Notes: a model not told the origin generated them from the letters alone. Shown: positions 24,694 through 34,319, counted from the stretch's first letter. The stretch: DNA of 64,000 nt from Lewinellaceae bacterium (GCA_020636195.1 JACJYH010000003.1:1-64000), one strand, 5' to 3'. Numbers and translations are program-made.

Positions 24694-27633
24694 TCAATAC
24701 CTCCCATCCTTCACCCACGGCAGTTTCTCCATCTTGCTCACCTCGAGGCTCGCAAAGCCGAAGTCGTCAACTACCTTGCCGAGTACAAGATAAATTCCTT
24801 TACCCTTGAATGGATATGCCTTGAGGCTCGGTGGGAAGTGGACGGTATCGAAGAAGTAACCATCTACATCCGTCAGTGTACCGAAATTCATGATATCGCC
24901 TTTGACCGTTGTGACCCACTTTCGGCAGACATAGTAGCCTACCATGCGTACCGTCTTACCCAAATAGTTTTTCATGTCTTGAGCCTTTATGTCACCGCGA
25001 AATTTCGTCTGTAGTAGATCGAAAGGATTGCAAAGCGGAAAACCCAGCAGTTCTATCTCGTCAAAAGCTTGCTCATGCTCCGTCTCGGCGAGAATCGGTA
25101 GTGTGTAGCTCTCCTTCTCCGTATCGAAGAGCATCTCACCGACGTAGGCGTGCTTGATCAGTGGATTGTGGACGGCATTTTTCTCCCACATCAGTTCGTA
25201 TTTGTTCATCCCTGTCCAGCGGAAGGCGCCGATGCGGATGAGTATCTCGAGTTGCTCCTTGGAGATATCGATGCGGTTTGCAAAATCCTTGAGACTGCGA
25301 TAGTCTCCATGCTGTAGTCTTTCGTCTATGATAGCATAAGCAATCTTCTGCTCCAGATTGCTGATATGGATCAATCCGATATAGATCGTAGTACCGTAGA
25401 TATTGGTGAGATAGGTAGAGTGATTGACAGAGGGCGCTTCTATCTTGGCGCCACACATCCGCGCCTCGTGTATGTACTGCTCTGTACTATAAAATCCTCC
25501 AAAATTATTGATCACAGCGGTCATAAACTCCAGTGGATAGTAGGTCTTTAGATACAAACTTTGAAATGACTCAGCAGCAAAACTCGCCGAGTGCGCCTTA
25601 CAAAATGAGTAGCCACTGAAGCTCTCTATCTGTCGCCAAACTTCCTTCGTGAGTGTGTCGGGATAGCCGCGCTCCTTGCAGTTTTTGAAATATTTAGTTT
25701 GCAAGCCGCGGAATGTATCCGAATCCTTCTTCTTTCCCGTCATGATGCGACGCAATACATCGGACTCATCGAGATCGAGACCCGAAAAATGATGCACGAT
25801 CTTCATGACGTCTTCCTGATAGACCATGACGCCGTAGGTCTCACCGAGATGCTCTTCAAATACCGGATGAAGGTAGGTATAACTATCCGGCTTGTGGAAG
25901 CGCTGGATATACTCTCGCATCATGCCCGACTGTGCCACGCCGGGCCTTATGATAGAACTTGCCGCTACAAGGTGCACGTAGTTGTCACATCGCAGCTTAT
26001 GCAGCAAGCCTCGCATGGCAGGTGACTCGATGTAGAAGCAACCGATACAGTGACCAGACTTAAGCTGAGCCTTGACATTGGGATCCTCTTTGATAGCTGC
26101 TACATCGTGTATGTCTATGGCCTTGCCTTGGTTTTGCTTGACGAGATCTACGGCATCCTTGATATGACCGAGTCCACGCTGTGAGAGTACATCGTATTTA
26201 TGGTATTCAAGGTCCTCGGCGCCGTACATATCAAAGTGGACAATCGGAAATCCCTTGGGCATCATTTGGAGAGCTGTGTGATAGTTGAGCGGTCGCTCGC
26301 TGATGAGGATGCCGCCGGCGTGGATGGAAAGATAATTGGGAAATTTCTCAATCATTTTACCGTATTTGAAAATATGCTTGGCAAAAGGATGGTGCTTGTC
26401 GGTGGCCAAGGGTTCATCTACGATGGTATCAATGTCTGCTTTGGGTAGGCCTAGCACCTTGCCCAGTTCGCGGATGATGGATTTACCCTTGAAAGTATTG
26501 TAGGTAGCCAATAAGGCAGTGTACTCATGGCCATACCGTTTAAAGATGTAATCGGTGACATCATCGCGATTATTCCAAGAGAAGTCGATGTCAAAGTCCG
26601 GTGGTGACGATCGGTGCGGATTGATAAACCTCTCGAAGTAGAGGTCGAGTTCGAGTGGATCTACGTCAGTGATGTTGAGATTGTAGGCCACGATAGAGTT
26701 GGCTCCTGACCCTCGCCCTACGTGAAAATATCCTACAGAATGAGCGTACCGCACGATGTCCCAAGTGATGAGGAAGTAAGCACAAAATCCCATTTGCTGA
26801 ATGACCTTGAGCTCACGGAGCGTGCGGTCCATCGCTTTCTTGTGCTTATCGCCAAATCGCCTCTTGCAGCCGCTTGTAGCCAACTTGGTCAGAAGCGTAA
26901 AGTCATCGGCAGCATCACCGGTAAAGGTGCGTCGATTGTGCAGATTAGATGCTTCCATGTCTGTGCGGCAATTGTCGAGTATCGCTTGTGTATTGATGAT
27001 GATGTGCGGATATTGTTGGAAGACGGTTTGGATGTGTCCCAATGGATAGAATACTTCAGATGATTTAGCACAATCTCGAGCATCAAGCTTGCCTATGACG
27101 ATATTAAGATCGATGCATCGGAGCAGTTTATGTGCTTTGAAGCCGTCCTGATCGGCAAATGTCACAGGACTGAAGACGACGAGTTTATCGGGGTAGTTTT
27201 TGAGATATGACGAGTATAGATGATTGACCTCTTCGGGTCGAACACCGGCATACTCATAGTCTCGGAGCAATTCTACACCTTTGGGCAGCTTCCGATAGAC
27301 GATATAACAATGTTGAAATTCGGGCGCCTCCTTGGGTAGTGGTGTGCCGGAAAGAGATGACTCTGTAAGCAAGCTGCACAGCTCACGCCAACCTTCGTCA
27401 TTTCGCGCTATACCGAGATACAAAAATTCATTATCCTGTCGAAACTCGATGCCCAAGATGGGTTTGATGTTTTCTTTGCGGCACGCCTGCACAAACTGAA
27501 ATGCACAAGATGTATTGTTGATGTCGGTGAGCACCAATGTCTCTATACCCATAGCTTTGGCTGCTTTGGGCAACTCATCCGGTGCGAAGGTACCGTATCG
27601 GAGGGAATAATATGTGTGACAGTTGAGATACAT
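24694..27633 (-). CDS. dnaE: DNA polymerase III alpha subunit, short form
   Basis: A C-family DNA polymerase of 979 residues, with an N-terminal PHP domain (CHTYYSLRYGTFAPDEL), the palm with catalytic aspartates in PPDFDIDFSW (about residues 342-351), the fingers (SIHAGGILIS; YQEDVMKIVHHFSG), an HhH region and a C-terminal OB fold. It is about 200-400 residues shorter than typical replicative Bacteroidota DnaE, which fits the second, damage-related DnaE. No dinB or imuA neighbour is seen, so that role is inference. Base composition is clearly higher in GC than its neighbours (30 of 60 in line 25801-25860 against 20 of 60 in 32461-32520), suggesting acquisition. Confidence 0.88.
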   Translation of the reverse strand: MYLNCHTYYSLRYGTFAPDELPKAAKAMGIETLVLTDINNTSCAFQFVQACRKENIKPILGIEFRQDNEFLYLGIARNDEGWRELCSLLTESSLSGTPLPKEAPEFQHCYIVYRKLPKGVELLRDYEYAGVRPEEVNHLYSSYLKNYPDKLVVFSPVTFADQDGFKAHKLLRCIDLNIVIGKLDARDCAKSSEVFYPLGHIQTVFQQYPHIIINTQAILDNCRTDMEASNLHNRRTFTGDAADDFTLLTKLATSGCKRRFGDKHKKAMDRTLRELKVIQQMGFCAYFLITWDIVRYAHSVGYFHVGRGSGANSIVAYNLNITDVDPLELDLYFERFINPHRSSPPDFDIDFSWNNRDDVTDYIFKRYGHEYTALLATYNTFKGKSIIRELGKVLGLPKADIDTIVDEPLATDKHHPFAKHIFKYGKMIEKFPNYLSIHAGGILISERPLNYHTALQMMPKGFPIVHFDMYGAEDLEYHKYDVLSQRGLGHIKDAVDLVKQNQGKAIDIHDVAAIKEDPNVKAQLKSGHCIGCFYIESPAMRGLLHKLRCDNYVHLVAASSIIRPGVAQSGMMREYIQRFHKPDSYTYLHPVFEEHLGETYGVMVYQEDVMKIVHHFSGLDLDESDVLRRIMTGKKKDSDTFRGLQTKYFKNCKERGYPDTLTKEVWRQIESFSGYSFCKAHSASFAAESFQSLYLKTYYPLEFMTAVINNFGGFYSTEQYIHEARMCGAKIEAPSVNHSTYLTNIYGTTIYIGLIHISNLEQKIAYAIIDERLQHGDYRSLKDFANRIDISKEQLEILIRIGAFRWTGMNKYELMWEKNAVHNPLIKHAYVGEMLFDTEKESYTLPILAETEHEQAFDEIELLGFPLCNPFDLLQTKFRGDIKAQDMKNYLGKTVRMVGYYVCRKWVTTVKGDIMNFGTLTDVDGYFFDTVHFPPSLKAYPFKGKGIYLVLGKVVDDFGFASLEVSKMEKLPWVKDGRY
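24696..24741. repeat. 46-base direct repeat, second copy (dnaE 3' end)
   Basis: Identical to 23982-24027. The pair flanks the toxin-antitoxin module and includes the dnaE stop region. Just outside (24660-24695) lie three copies of ATTCGTAATT-like sequence. Confidence 0.85.
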
Positions 27634-28151
27634 CTACGTTGATGATATGGATCAGAATATGGTCAAAGTTTATGATTATGAAAACATAGTCATATGTCGT
27701 ATATTACGTCTTTTTTATGACGTTTTATTCGGCAAATATAAATCTATTTTTATATTTGAAAGAAATATCTAAGAAATAATTATCCAAATCAAATCAACCC
27801 CCAATAAGATATATATTCTTCGAAGTGATAACCTATTGCTTTTGGCTATAAATGTCAGGTCTGAAAACTCTGAAGGGATCAAACCACGTTTGGAAGTCAC
27901 TTTGACAAAAACTAGATTTTCATCAACCCTTTTAGCAAATTTCCTAAAAGACAATATGAATATAATAAGTGATTCAATCTCAATAGATTTAAATTGAAAA
28001 TATTGCGTGAGCAATAAAAATAAAAATACTATATATAAAATGTGCTATATTTGCTATATTATTCATAACAAATGGCGGAGCAAATTGAATATTCAAAAAA
28101 TTTTCATTCATCCGCATTTTGTGCATTTTTTTACCTCTTAAACAAAATTCA
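27634..28151. other. AT-rich intergenic region
   Basis: This 518-base region between dnaE and an outer-membrane protein is very AT-rich. Two open frames on the minus strand (27769-28014 and 27989-28282) show no recognisable protein and the second runs antisense to the next gene. The only element supported is the promoter-like motif at 28046-28053. Confidence 0.5.
28046..28053 (+). promoter_or_regulatory. Promoter -7 motif for the 161-residue outer-membrane protein
   Basis: TATATTTG matches TAnnTTTG. No clear TTG lies 17-23 bases upstream. It would give a leader of about 90 bases before ATG 28152. Confidence 0.4.
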
Positions 28152-28637
28152 ATGAAAACAAAATTTTTATCTCTTGTGGCATCATTGATGTTGATAGCCG
28201 CTGTAAGCCAAGCCCAAGAATACAACTCTGCCGTAGGTTTAAGACTGGGATATCCTCTTTCTTTGTCGTACAAGAAATTCATTTCCGAACGATCTGCTCT
28301 CGAGGGTGTGGTAGGATTCCGAAGTTATACTGGATACTCGTGGTTTAATGTTGGTGCATACTACCAAATCCACAACGATATCGCTTCAGTTGACGGCCTT
28401 AGGTGGTATTATGGCTTTGGTGCAAATGTGTACTTTTGGTCTTGGAAATCAAGTTTCCTTAATCCTGGCAGCAATCTCTCTATTGGTGTTTCTGGTGTCG
28501 TGGGTTTGGATTATAAGTTTGCGGATATCCCACTAAATCTAAGTATTGACTGGATACCTACATTTTTCATCAACGGTTATGACGATGGACTCAATACCGG
28601 ATATGGAGCTTTAGCAGCCAGATATACACTCAATTAA
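28152..28637 (+). CDS. Small outer-membrane beta-barrel protein
   Basis: A 161-residue exported protein. The ATG at 28152 is chosen because it begins a clean signal peptide (MKTKFLSLVASLMLIAAVSQAQ, cut after AQA-type site near residue 21). The mature part consists of alternating strands (AVGLRLGYPLSLSYKKF; SNLSIGVSGVVGLDYKF) and ends in ARYTLN, as in small outer-membrane porin-like proteins of Bacteroidota. The function is unknown. It is followed by a gap with an inverted repeat. Confidence 0.8.
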   Translation: MKTKFLSLVASLMLIAAVSQAQEYNSAVGLRLGYPLSLSYKKFISERSALEGVVGFRSYTGYSWFNVGAYYQIHNDIASVDGLRWYYGFGANVYFWSWKSSFLNPGSNLSIGVSGVVGLDYKFADIPLNLSIDWIPTFFINGYDDGLNTGYGALAARYTLN

Positions 28638-28657
28638 TAGCAACTTTCATTTCTTGT

Positions 28658-28768
28658 GCATTAGATGCTGTAAGAATGTTCCTTCTGATTCGTTCTAATG
28701 ACCTTTTCACTTTTCTCAAATAAGGAGATTAGAATGTTGTTTTGGATTTTCTAAGTGCATCTAATGCA
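28658..28768. repeat. Long-range inverted repeat after the outer-membrane gene
   Basis: TGCATTAGATGC (28658-28669) and GCATCTAATGCA (28757-28768) are perfect inverted copies, 87 bases apart, with smaller nested complementary stretches (TTCTAAT and ATTAGAA). It may fold at the 3' end of the upstream mRNA. No U-tract typical of a simple terminator is present. Confidence 0.45.
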
Positions 28769-28874
28769 TATTTTCTTTTTACCAAAATCTTATGTTTTTC
28801 AATTTTTGGCAGGAAGGTTTTGATACACTTGATGATTATAAGACATATGTTGCTTTTTGAAATAAAATATTGAC

Positions 28875-28882
28875 TACATTTG
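28875..28882 (+). promoter_or_regulatory. Promoter -7 motif abutting the TPR/TMTC-like gene
   Basis: TACATTTG ends 4 bases before the ATG at 28887. If used, transcription would begin at or next to the start codon and the message would be leaderless. Confidence 0.4.
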
Positions 28883-28886
28883 CACT

Positions 28887-30857
28887 ATGGGAACTAAAAA
28901 AAGTAAAACACCAATTCGAACCACCGAGATTAAGGCAGTCAATAGTACTTCTGCCGCTGCACCACATTTTACATGGGCACCATGGTTAGTGTTTGGTTTT
29001 GCCATTGCTATTTACCTGAATACATTGTTTCATGGTTTCACTCAAGATGATGCCATCGTCATTTATGACAATATGTACACGACACAAGGTATCAAAGGTC
29101 TAAAAGGGATTTTCACAAAAGATACATTCTTTGGTTTTTTCAAAGTGGAAGGAAAGTCAAAATTGGTTTCAGGCGGAAGGTATAGACCCTTCACCCCTGC
29201 CATGTTCGCTGTGGAATATCAGATTGTTGGCAAAAAACCATTTTTAGGACATTTTATTAATGTTCTTTTGTATGGATTTTTGTGTTTCATGATCTATAAA
29301 TTGTTGGCTCAATGGTTCAAGCAATATGAAGACAAAAAGCTGTATGCCTTTGTAGCACTCGCTGGCGCACTACTTTATGCTGTGCATCCACTTCATACTG
29401 AAGCGGTTGCCAATATCAAAGGAAGAGATGAGATTATGAGCATGTTGGGAAGTGTGGTAGCATTATATGCATTGATAAAGTACGTGGATACAAGTGTAAA
29501 CAAATACCTTTGGATGAGTATGGTTGCTTTTTTTATTGCACTTCTTTCCAAAGAAAACGCCATCACTATGTTATTGGTTGCTCCATTGAGTTTGTATTTC
29601 TTCCGCAAATCTTCATTTTTTGATGCTATCGGAGCAACTGCAGTCTTATGGATTCCTGCGGTACTTTTTATAGCCATTAGAACAATGGTCTTGGGATTTG
29701 ATTTTGGTGGCGCTCCAAATGAGCTTATGAATAACCCATTTCTTAAGTGGAATGGATCCGAGTACCTGCCATTTACACCTTTGGAGAAGTTTGCAACAGT
29801 GACATTTACCCTTGGAAAGTATATTTTACTTTTGTTTTTTCCTCATCCATTGACACACGATTATTATCCCAAGTACATTGAAATGATGCATTTTTCTGAT
29901 TGGAAAGTGTTGCTCAGTGCTTTAGTGTATGTTGGCATGATAACATTTACTTATTTTGGATTGAAAAAAAGGTCTGTCATCGCTTTTGGCATCCTATGGT
30001 TTTTAATAACAATATCTATTGTTTCCAATTTGGTATTTCCTATCGGTACTTTTATGTCTGAAAGGTTCATGTTTATGCCTTCGCTGGGTTTTTCATTGGT
30101 CGTCGCGGTGGTTTTAAGTCAATTAGACACACCGCAAATTGGAAAAATTCCCATGTACAGCATTTTGGGGTTGATTGTGGTGCTTTTCTCACTAAAAACC
30201 ATCACAAGAAACTCTGTGTGGAAAGATGACTTTACACTATTTACTACCGATGTCAACACGTCCAAAAATAGTGCGAAAGTATTGAATGCGGCAGGTGGTG
30301 CCATGACCGCTGAAGCTTTTAAAATGGAAGCTTCGCCTCAAAAAACAGAAATGTTGCAAAAAGCAGTACAATACCTCAATCAAGCCATAGAAGTCCACCC
30401 AACCTACAAAAACCCATATCTTATTATGGGAAATGCGTACTACTATCTCAATGATTATGAATCTTCCATCAAAGCCTATGAAAATGCGCTGCGACTGGAC
30501 TCTGAATTTAAAGATGCCTCTACCAACCTAGCTGTTGCATTGAGAGATGCAGGTAGAAACGCCGGCGAAAAAGAAAATAATCTTGAGAAAGCAGAAAAGT
30601 ATCTCACACGCTCGCTCCAGCTGTCACCAAGTGATACAGAAACATTGAGGCTTATGGGAATAGTCAAAGGCCTCGAAGGCGACCACAAAACAGCCATTGC
30701 CTATTTTGAAAAAGTTGCCTTAGCAGAACCAAAAAATGCATCTGCATACCTAAACTTAGGTGCTGCATACAGAAACTCCGGTGACCTTATCAAAGCTCAA
30801 GAGAATTTCAACAAAGCACAAGCCATAGATCCAAATATATTGAAGAATAGCCAATAA
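28887..30857 (+). CDS. TMTC-like polytopic membrane protein with TPR domain
   Basis: A 656-residue inner-membrane protein. Residues about 30-440 hold roughly ten hydrophobic helices with conserved loops (FTQDDAIVIYDN; SGGRYRPFTPAMF; VHPLHTEAVANIKGRDEI) as in TMTC/DUF1736-type GT-C proteins, whose animal relatives are O-mannosyltransferases. The C-terminal third (about 470-650) is a TPR array (NPYLIMGNAYYYLNDYESSI; ASAYLNLGAAYRNSGDL). The DD pair in the first loop fits the GT-C active site. A lipid-linked sugar transfer role is plausible but not shown. Confidence 0.8.
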   Translation: MGTKKSKTPIRTTEIKAVNSTSAAAPHFTWAPWLVFGFAIAIYLNTLFHGFTQDDAIVIYDNMYTTQGIKGLKGIFTKDTFFGFFKVEGKSKLVSGGRYRPFTPAMFAVEYQIVGKKPFLGHFINVLLYGFLCFMIYKLLAQWFKQYEDKKLYAFVALAGALLYAVHPLHTEAVANIKGRDEIMSMLGSVVALYALIKYVDTSVNKYLWMSMVAFFIALLSKENAITMLLVAPLSLYFFRKSSFFDAIGATAVLWIPAVLFIAIRTMVLGFDFGGAPNELMNNPFLKWNGSEYLPFTPLEKFATVTFTLGKYILLLFFPHPLTHDYYPKYIEMMHFSDWKVLLSALVYVGMITFTYFGLKKRSVIAFGILWFLITISIVSNLVFPIGTFMSERFMFMPSLGFSLVVAVVLSQLDTPQIGKIPMYSILGLIVVLFSLKTITRNSVWKDDFTLFTTDVNTSKNSAKVLNAAGGAMTAEAFKMEASPQKTEMLQKAVQYLNQAIEVHPTYKNPYLIMGNAYYYLNDYESSIKAYENALRLDSEFKDASTNLAVALRDAGRNAGEKENNLEKAEKYLTRSLQLSPSDTETLRLMGIVKGLEGDHKTAIAYFEKVALAEPKNASAYLNLGAAYRNSGDLIKAQENFNKAQAIDPNILKNSQ

Positions 30858-30993
30858 TAAATACATGAAACTCGACACTTTTCACTCCTTTTTTTGCGTT
30901 TTATGTAGCCAAATGCATTAATAAGAGTCATAACAAAAGGATGTTCTTCATTTCTTCGAGAATAATATTTATAAATCATTTATATTATAATTT

Positions 30994-33933
30994 GTGATTA
31001 TATTTAAAGAATTATATATCTATAATTTAAAAAATATTATTGGGTTATTGGTAGTATTCTTTTCCAGTGTAAACATACTTGTTTCACAAGACTATCAACA
31101 AAGACAAGACCAATGGGTCAATTCAGTTCTGTCCGGGATGACATTGGATCAAAAAATTGGTCAACTGTTTATGATAAGAGGTTACTCCAAAGGAGATGTA
31201 GCTGAGGAAAAAACCATGAAATTACTGATCAGAACCTATCATATCGGAGGTATTTGTTTTTTTCAAGGTGACCCTATTACGCAAGCATCATTGACAAATG
31301 CATATCAATCCGTTTCTAGACTACCTCTATTGATAGGTATGGATGCCGAGTGGGGACTTGGTATGCGATTTTCCAATGATGGATTTTCATTTCCTCGCCA
31401 ATTGGTCATGGGTGCATCCACAGATGATGACGTTGTCTATGATATCGGCAAAGAAATAGGTAGAGAATGTAAAAGAATAGGCATCCACTTAAATTTTGCT
31501 CCTGTGGTTGATGTCAACAACAATCCTAGAAACCCTGTGATTTTCGATCGGTCATTTGGAGAATCACCGGAAGCGGTCACCAGAAAAGCCCGCCAATTTG
31601 TGAGAGGTTTAGAATCAGAAGGTGTCATGGGTTGCTTAAAACACTTTCCCGGTCATGGAGATACGGATACCGATTCTCATCATGCACTTCCATACCTTTA
31701 CCACGAGTTGGATCGACTTGACTCTATTGAATTGGTGCCTTTTAGAAATCTATTGACAAGTGATGCGTCTGCAGTCATGATTGGGCATCTGCATGTGCCT
31801 TCTATAGATTCTAGAAAAGACAGACCGACGTCATTATCTGCCAATGCTGTCAGAATTATTAGAGAGGACATCGGCTTCGATGGGTTGATTTTTACGGATG
31901 CCATGGATATGAAGGCCATTACTCAAAAGTTTAAAGGAGGCTCGGCTGAAGTAGAAGCTGTTCTCGCCGGTAATGATATTATACTGCTACCTGATGACAT
32001 CAAAATAGCTTTTCAGGCTTTAAAAAATGCTGTGGCATCAGGAAAAATCAGTGAAAAAAGGATAGACGAAAGTGTTGTACGCATCCTGAAGGCTAAGTTC
32101 AGACTAGGTTTGATCACTACACCAAACATCAATCTTGAAGGGATCACTCTTGATTTACATCACCCTCTCGCCAAAGCGTTAAGTGAGAAGGTCACTGAAT
32201 CTTCCCTCACATTATTAAAAGACGAAAAACAATTCATCCCTTTTGCACAATTGGAGAATAAAAACTATGCTGTTTTGGGTATAAATGAAAGCATGAAATC
32301 TTCCTTCCAAAATAGAATTGACAGTTATACCGAAGCAAAAGACTACCAATTATTAAACAATCAAGGAACCAACGAATACAATCAGCTACTGACGACATTG
32401 TCACAGTTTCATCATGTCATTGTAGGTGTGCATACCTCCGGGAAGCTCTATGAGTTTAAGAGAGATGTCCCCGATGCTATGATTGATTTTCTAAAGAAAT
32501 TACAGGAAAAAGTCAATACAACAATTGTGGTTTTTGGAAGTCCTTATATAGCTGCAAAGTTCTCCTTTGCCGAATCTCTCCTATTGTGTTATGACAATGA
32601 AGAAGCATCTCAAGATATAGCTGCTCAATGTCTTTTTGGGGCCACTGATATTTCCGGACATTTGCCGGTAAGCGTCAATGAAGAATGGGTTCAAGGTTAC
32701 GGAATCTTTCGACAAGGTATAGGTAGATTAGGCTACGCCACTCCGGAAAGAGTTGGTCTTTCTACTGCATCATTATCAAAAATTGATTCGGTAATGGCAG
32801 ACATGATTGCTATAAAAGCAGCGCCGGGTGGACAGGTTTTGGTTGCAAAAGATAGAAAAATTGTTTTTGACAAAAATTATGGTACGCTTAAACCGGGTGG
32901 TTCACTTGTCACATCAAAAACAATTTATGACGTCGCTTCATTGACTAAGGTATTGAGTACTACTTTGGCCACAATGAAGCTCAACGAAGAAGGCAAAATA
33001 GATATTCATCAGCCTTTAAAAAATTATATTTCCAATATTGACACTACTAATAAAGCTGACCTCATCATAGAAGACGTCATGGCACACCATGCCCGTTTGA
33101 TGCCATGGATTGCCTTTTATGAAAATACTATTGACCCGAAGTTGCAATATGGTTTTAATCCCATATACTACAGTGGTGTCCTTCAAAATCAGTATATTGT
33201 ACCTGTTGCAGAAGGCATGTTTTTGAGGGCAGATTATAGGGATACAATGTGGCAACAGATATTAGAAAGTCCTCTCCGCACCAGTGATTCCTATCGATAT
33301 AGTGATCTGGGATTTTATCTCATGCAAAAAGTAGTGGAGAATCAATGCAAACAGAAATTAAATCAATATAGTAATGCAATGATTTACAAGCCATTGCATT
33401 TACAACGCACATCATTTAAACCACTAGAATTATTTTCAAAGCAACAGATAGCACCATCTACTGTGGATGACTATTGGAGGCATCAGGTTATCCAAGGTTA
33501 CGTCCATGACATGGGCAGTGCTATGTTGGGTGGTGTGGGTGGCCATGCCGGCCTATTTTCGACCGCAGAAGACGTGGCTATCATCATGCAAATGCTCCTC
33601 AATAAAGGCGAATACGGAGGTATGCGCATTTTCAAGCCCGAAACAATTGACCTGTTTACACACAGACATCCTAGATCTACGCGAAGAGGCATAGGATTTG
33701 ACATGAAGGAACTAGATACCGGAAAAACGATGAATATGTCTGAAAAAGCTCCTGCATCCACTTTCGGACACACTGGATTTACAGGTACTGCGGCATTTGC
33801 CGATCCGGAAAATAACATCATCTTTGTCTTCATGAGCAATCGTACCTATCCCAATGATGGCAACAACCTGCTGAATAAAAAAGACATTCGAAAAAACATA
33901 CACACCATTATCTATGATGCTCTGGTGAAATAA
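30994..33933 (+). CDS. GH3 (NagZ-like) fused to class C beta-lactamase-like serine hydrolase
   Basis: A 979-residue exported two-enzyme protein. A signal peptide (about residues 14-33) precedes a GH3 domain (about 40-370) with the NagZ signature KHFPGHGDTDTDSHHALP near residue 215 (acid/base D-x-H) and FTDAMDMKAI near 300 (nucleophile region). An extra GH3 C-terminal-type domain follows (about 390-570). From about 590 lies a serine-hydrolase domain with SLTK near residue 649, YSDL and HTGFTG as the S-x-x-K, Y and KTG-like motifs. It probably cuts N-acetylglucosamine and peptide bonds in peptidoglycan fragments in the periplasm. The start used is GTG 30994. Confidence 0.88.
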   Translation: MIIFKELYIYNLKNIIGLLVVFFSSVNILVSQDYQQRQDQWVNSVLSGMTLDQKIGQLFMIRGYSKGDVAEEKTMKLLIRTYHIGGICFFQGDPITQASLTNAYQSVSRLPLLIGMDAEWGLGMRFSNDGFSFPRQLVMGASTDDDVVYDIGKEIGRECKRIGIHLNFAPVVDVNNNPRNPVIFDRSFGESPEAVTRKARQFVRGLESEGVMGCLKHFPGHGDTDTDSHHALPYLYHELDRLDSIELVPFRNLLTSDASAVMIGHLHVPSIDSRKDRPTSLSANAVRIIREDIGFDGLIFTDAMDMKAITQKFKGGSAEVEAVLAGNDIILLPDDIKIAFQALKNAVASGKISEKRIDESVVRILKAKFRLGLITTPNINLEGITLDLHHPLAKALSEKVTESSLTLLKDEKQFIPFAQLENKNYAVLGINESMKSSFQNRIDSYTEAKDYQLLNNQGTNEYNQLLTTLSQFHHVIVGVHTSGKLYEFKRDVPDAMIDFLKKLQEKVNTTIVVFGSPYIAAKFSFAESLLLCYDNEEASQDIAAQCLFGATDISGHLPVSVNEEWVQGYGIFRQGIGRLGYATPERVGLSTASLSKIDSVMADMIAIKAAPGGQVLVAKDRKIVFDKNYGTLKPGGSLVTSKTIYDVASLTKVLSTTLATMKLNEEGKIDIHQPLKNYISNIDTTNKADLIIEDVMAHHARLMPWIAFYENTIDPKLQYGFNPIYYSGVLQNQYIVPVAEGMFLRADYRDTMWQQILESPLRTSDSYRYSDLGFYLMQKVVENQCKQKLNQYSNAMIYKPLHLQRTSFKPLELFSKQQIAPSTVDDYWRHQVIQGYVHDMGSAMLGGVGGHAGLFSTAEDVAIIMQMLLNKGEYGGMRIFKPETIDLFTHRHPRSTRRGIGFDMKELDTGKTMNMSEKAPASTFGHTGFTGTAAFADPENNIIFVFMSNRTYPNDGNNLLNKKDIRKNIHTIIYDALVK

Positions 33934-34199
33934 TTGTTATTCTTTACACGCAGTAAATATTGTATTTTCTGGTATGTACAGAAAATGGTTATAACTAAAA
34001 GCTACCATATGAATGATTATGGCATACCATCCCAAATGAACAAGTAGCTTTGAAATAAACAAAAACATTTCCAACTCTTTGTCTAAAGTTCAAAAAAATA
34101 CTTTTTTGTTAATTATATGTTAATACATTTTAACTTATTTATAATTTATTTATCTTTGAAAATAATTCTAAATTACGTGTAATCAAACAACTTTTTAAT
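33934..34199. other. AT-rich leader region upstream of the contingency repeat
   Basis: Together with the repeat, this gap between genes is 409 bases. It holds a promoter-like TATCTTTG (34151-34158) and is otherwise AT-rich without a recognisable gene. Confidence 0.5.
34151..34158 (+). promoter_or_regulatory. Promoter -7 motif of the phase-variable lipoprotein locus
   Basis: TATCTTTG matches TAnnTTTG. A convincing -33 TTG is not seen at the expected distance. The next ATG is at 34200, giving a leader of about 35 bases and supporting that ATG as the true start. Confidence 0.4.
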
Positions 34200-34319
34200 A
34201 TGAAATCAATGTTTTTTTCTCGCAACACAAGTACACAAGTACACAAGTACACAAGTACACAAGTACACAAGTACACAAGTACACAAGTACTAGCTATGCA
34301 TCACTCTTCCTTTATTTAA
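34200..34319 (+). CDS. Off-phase reading frame containing the 8-bp repeat
   Basis: From ATG 34200 the frame reads MKSMFFSRNTSTQVHKYTS..., passes through the repeat as an 8-residue period, and stops at TAA 34317-34319 after 39 codons. Removing one 8-base unit (or adding two) would instead join this start to the lipoprotein frame at 34343, which is open through the repeat. This frame is therefore probably the OFF state of the next gene, not a separate gene. Confidence 0.45.
   Translation: MKSMFFSRNTSTQVHKYTSTQVHKYTSTQVLAMHHSSFI
34225..34288 (+). repeat. Eight tandem copies of ACACAAGT (contingency repeat)
   Basis: The unit ACACAAGT is repeated exactly eight times without a mismatch, plus a partial AC. 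The unit length is not a multiple of 3, so slipped-strand gain or loss of a copy shifts the frame from ATG 34200. Seven or ten copies connect that ATG to the lipoprotein; eight (present) and nine end at early stops (TAA 34317, TAG 34291). This is the layout of simple-sequence phase variation. Confidence 0.9.

Noticed and set aside
27769..28282. Two minus-strand open frames between dnaE and the outer-membrane gene
   Set aside because: They are AT-rich without recognisable protein features, and the second is largely antisense to a gene with a clear signal peptide.
34225..34288. Tandem repeat considered as a CRISPR array
   Set aside because: The 8-base units are directly adjacent with no spacers and no cas genes are present.
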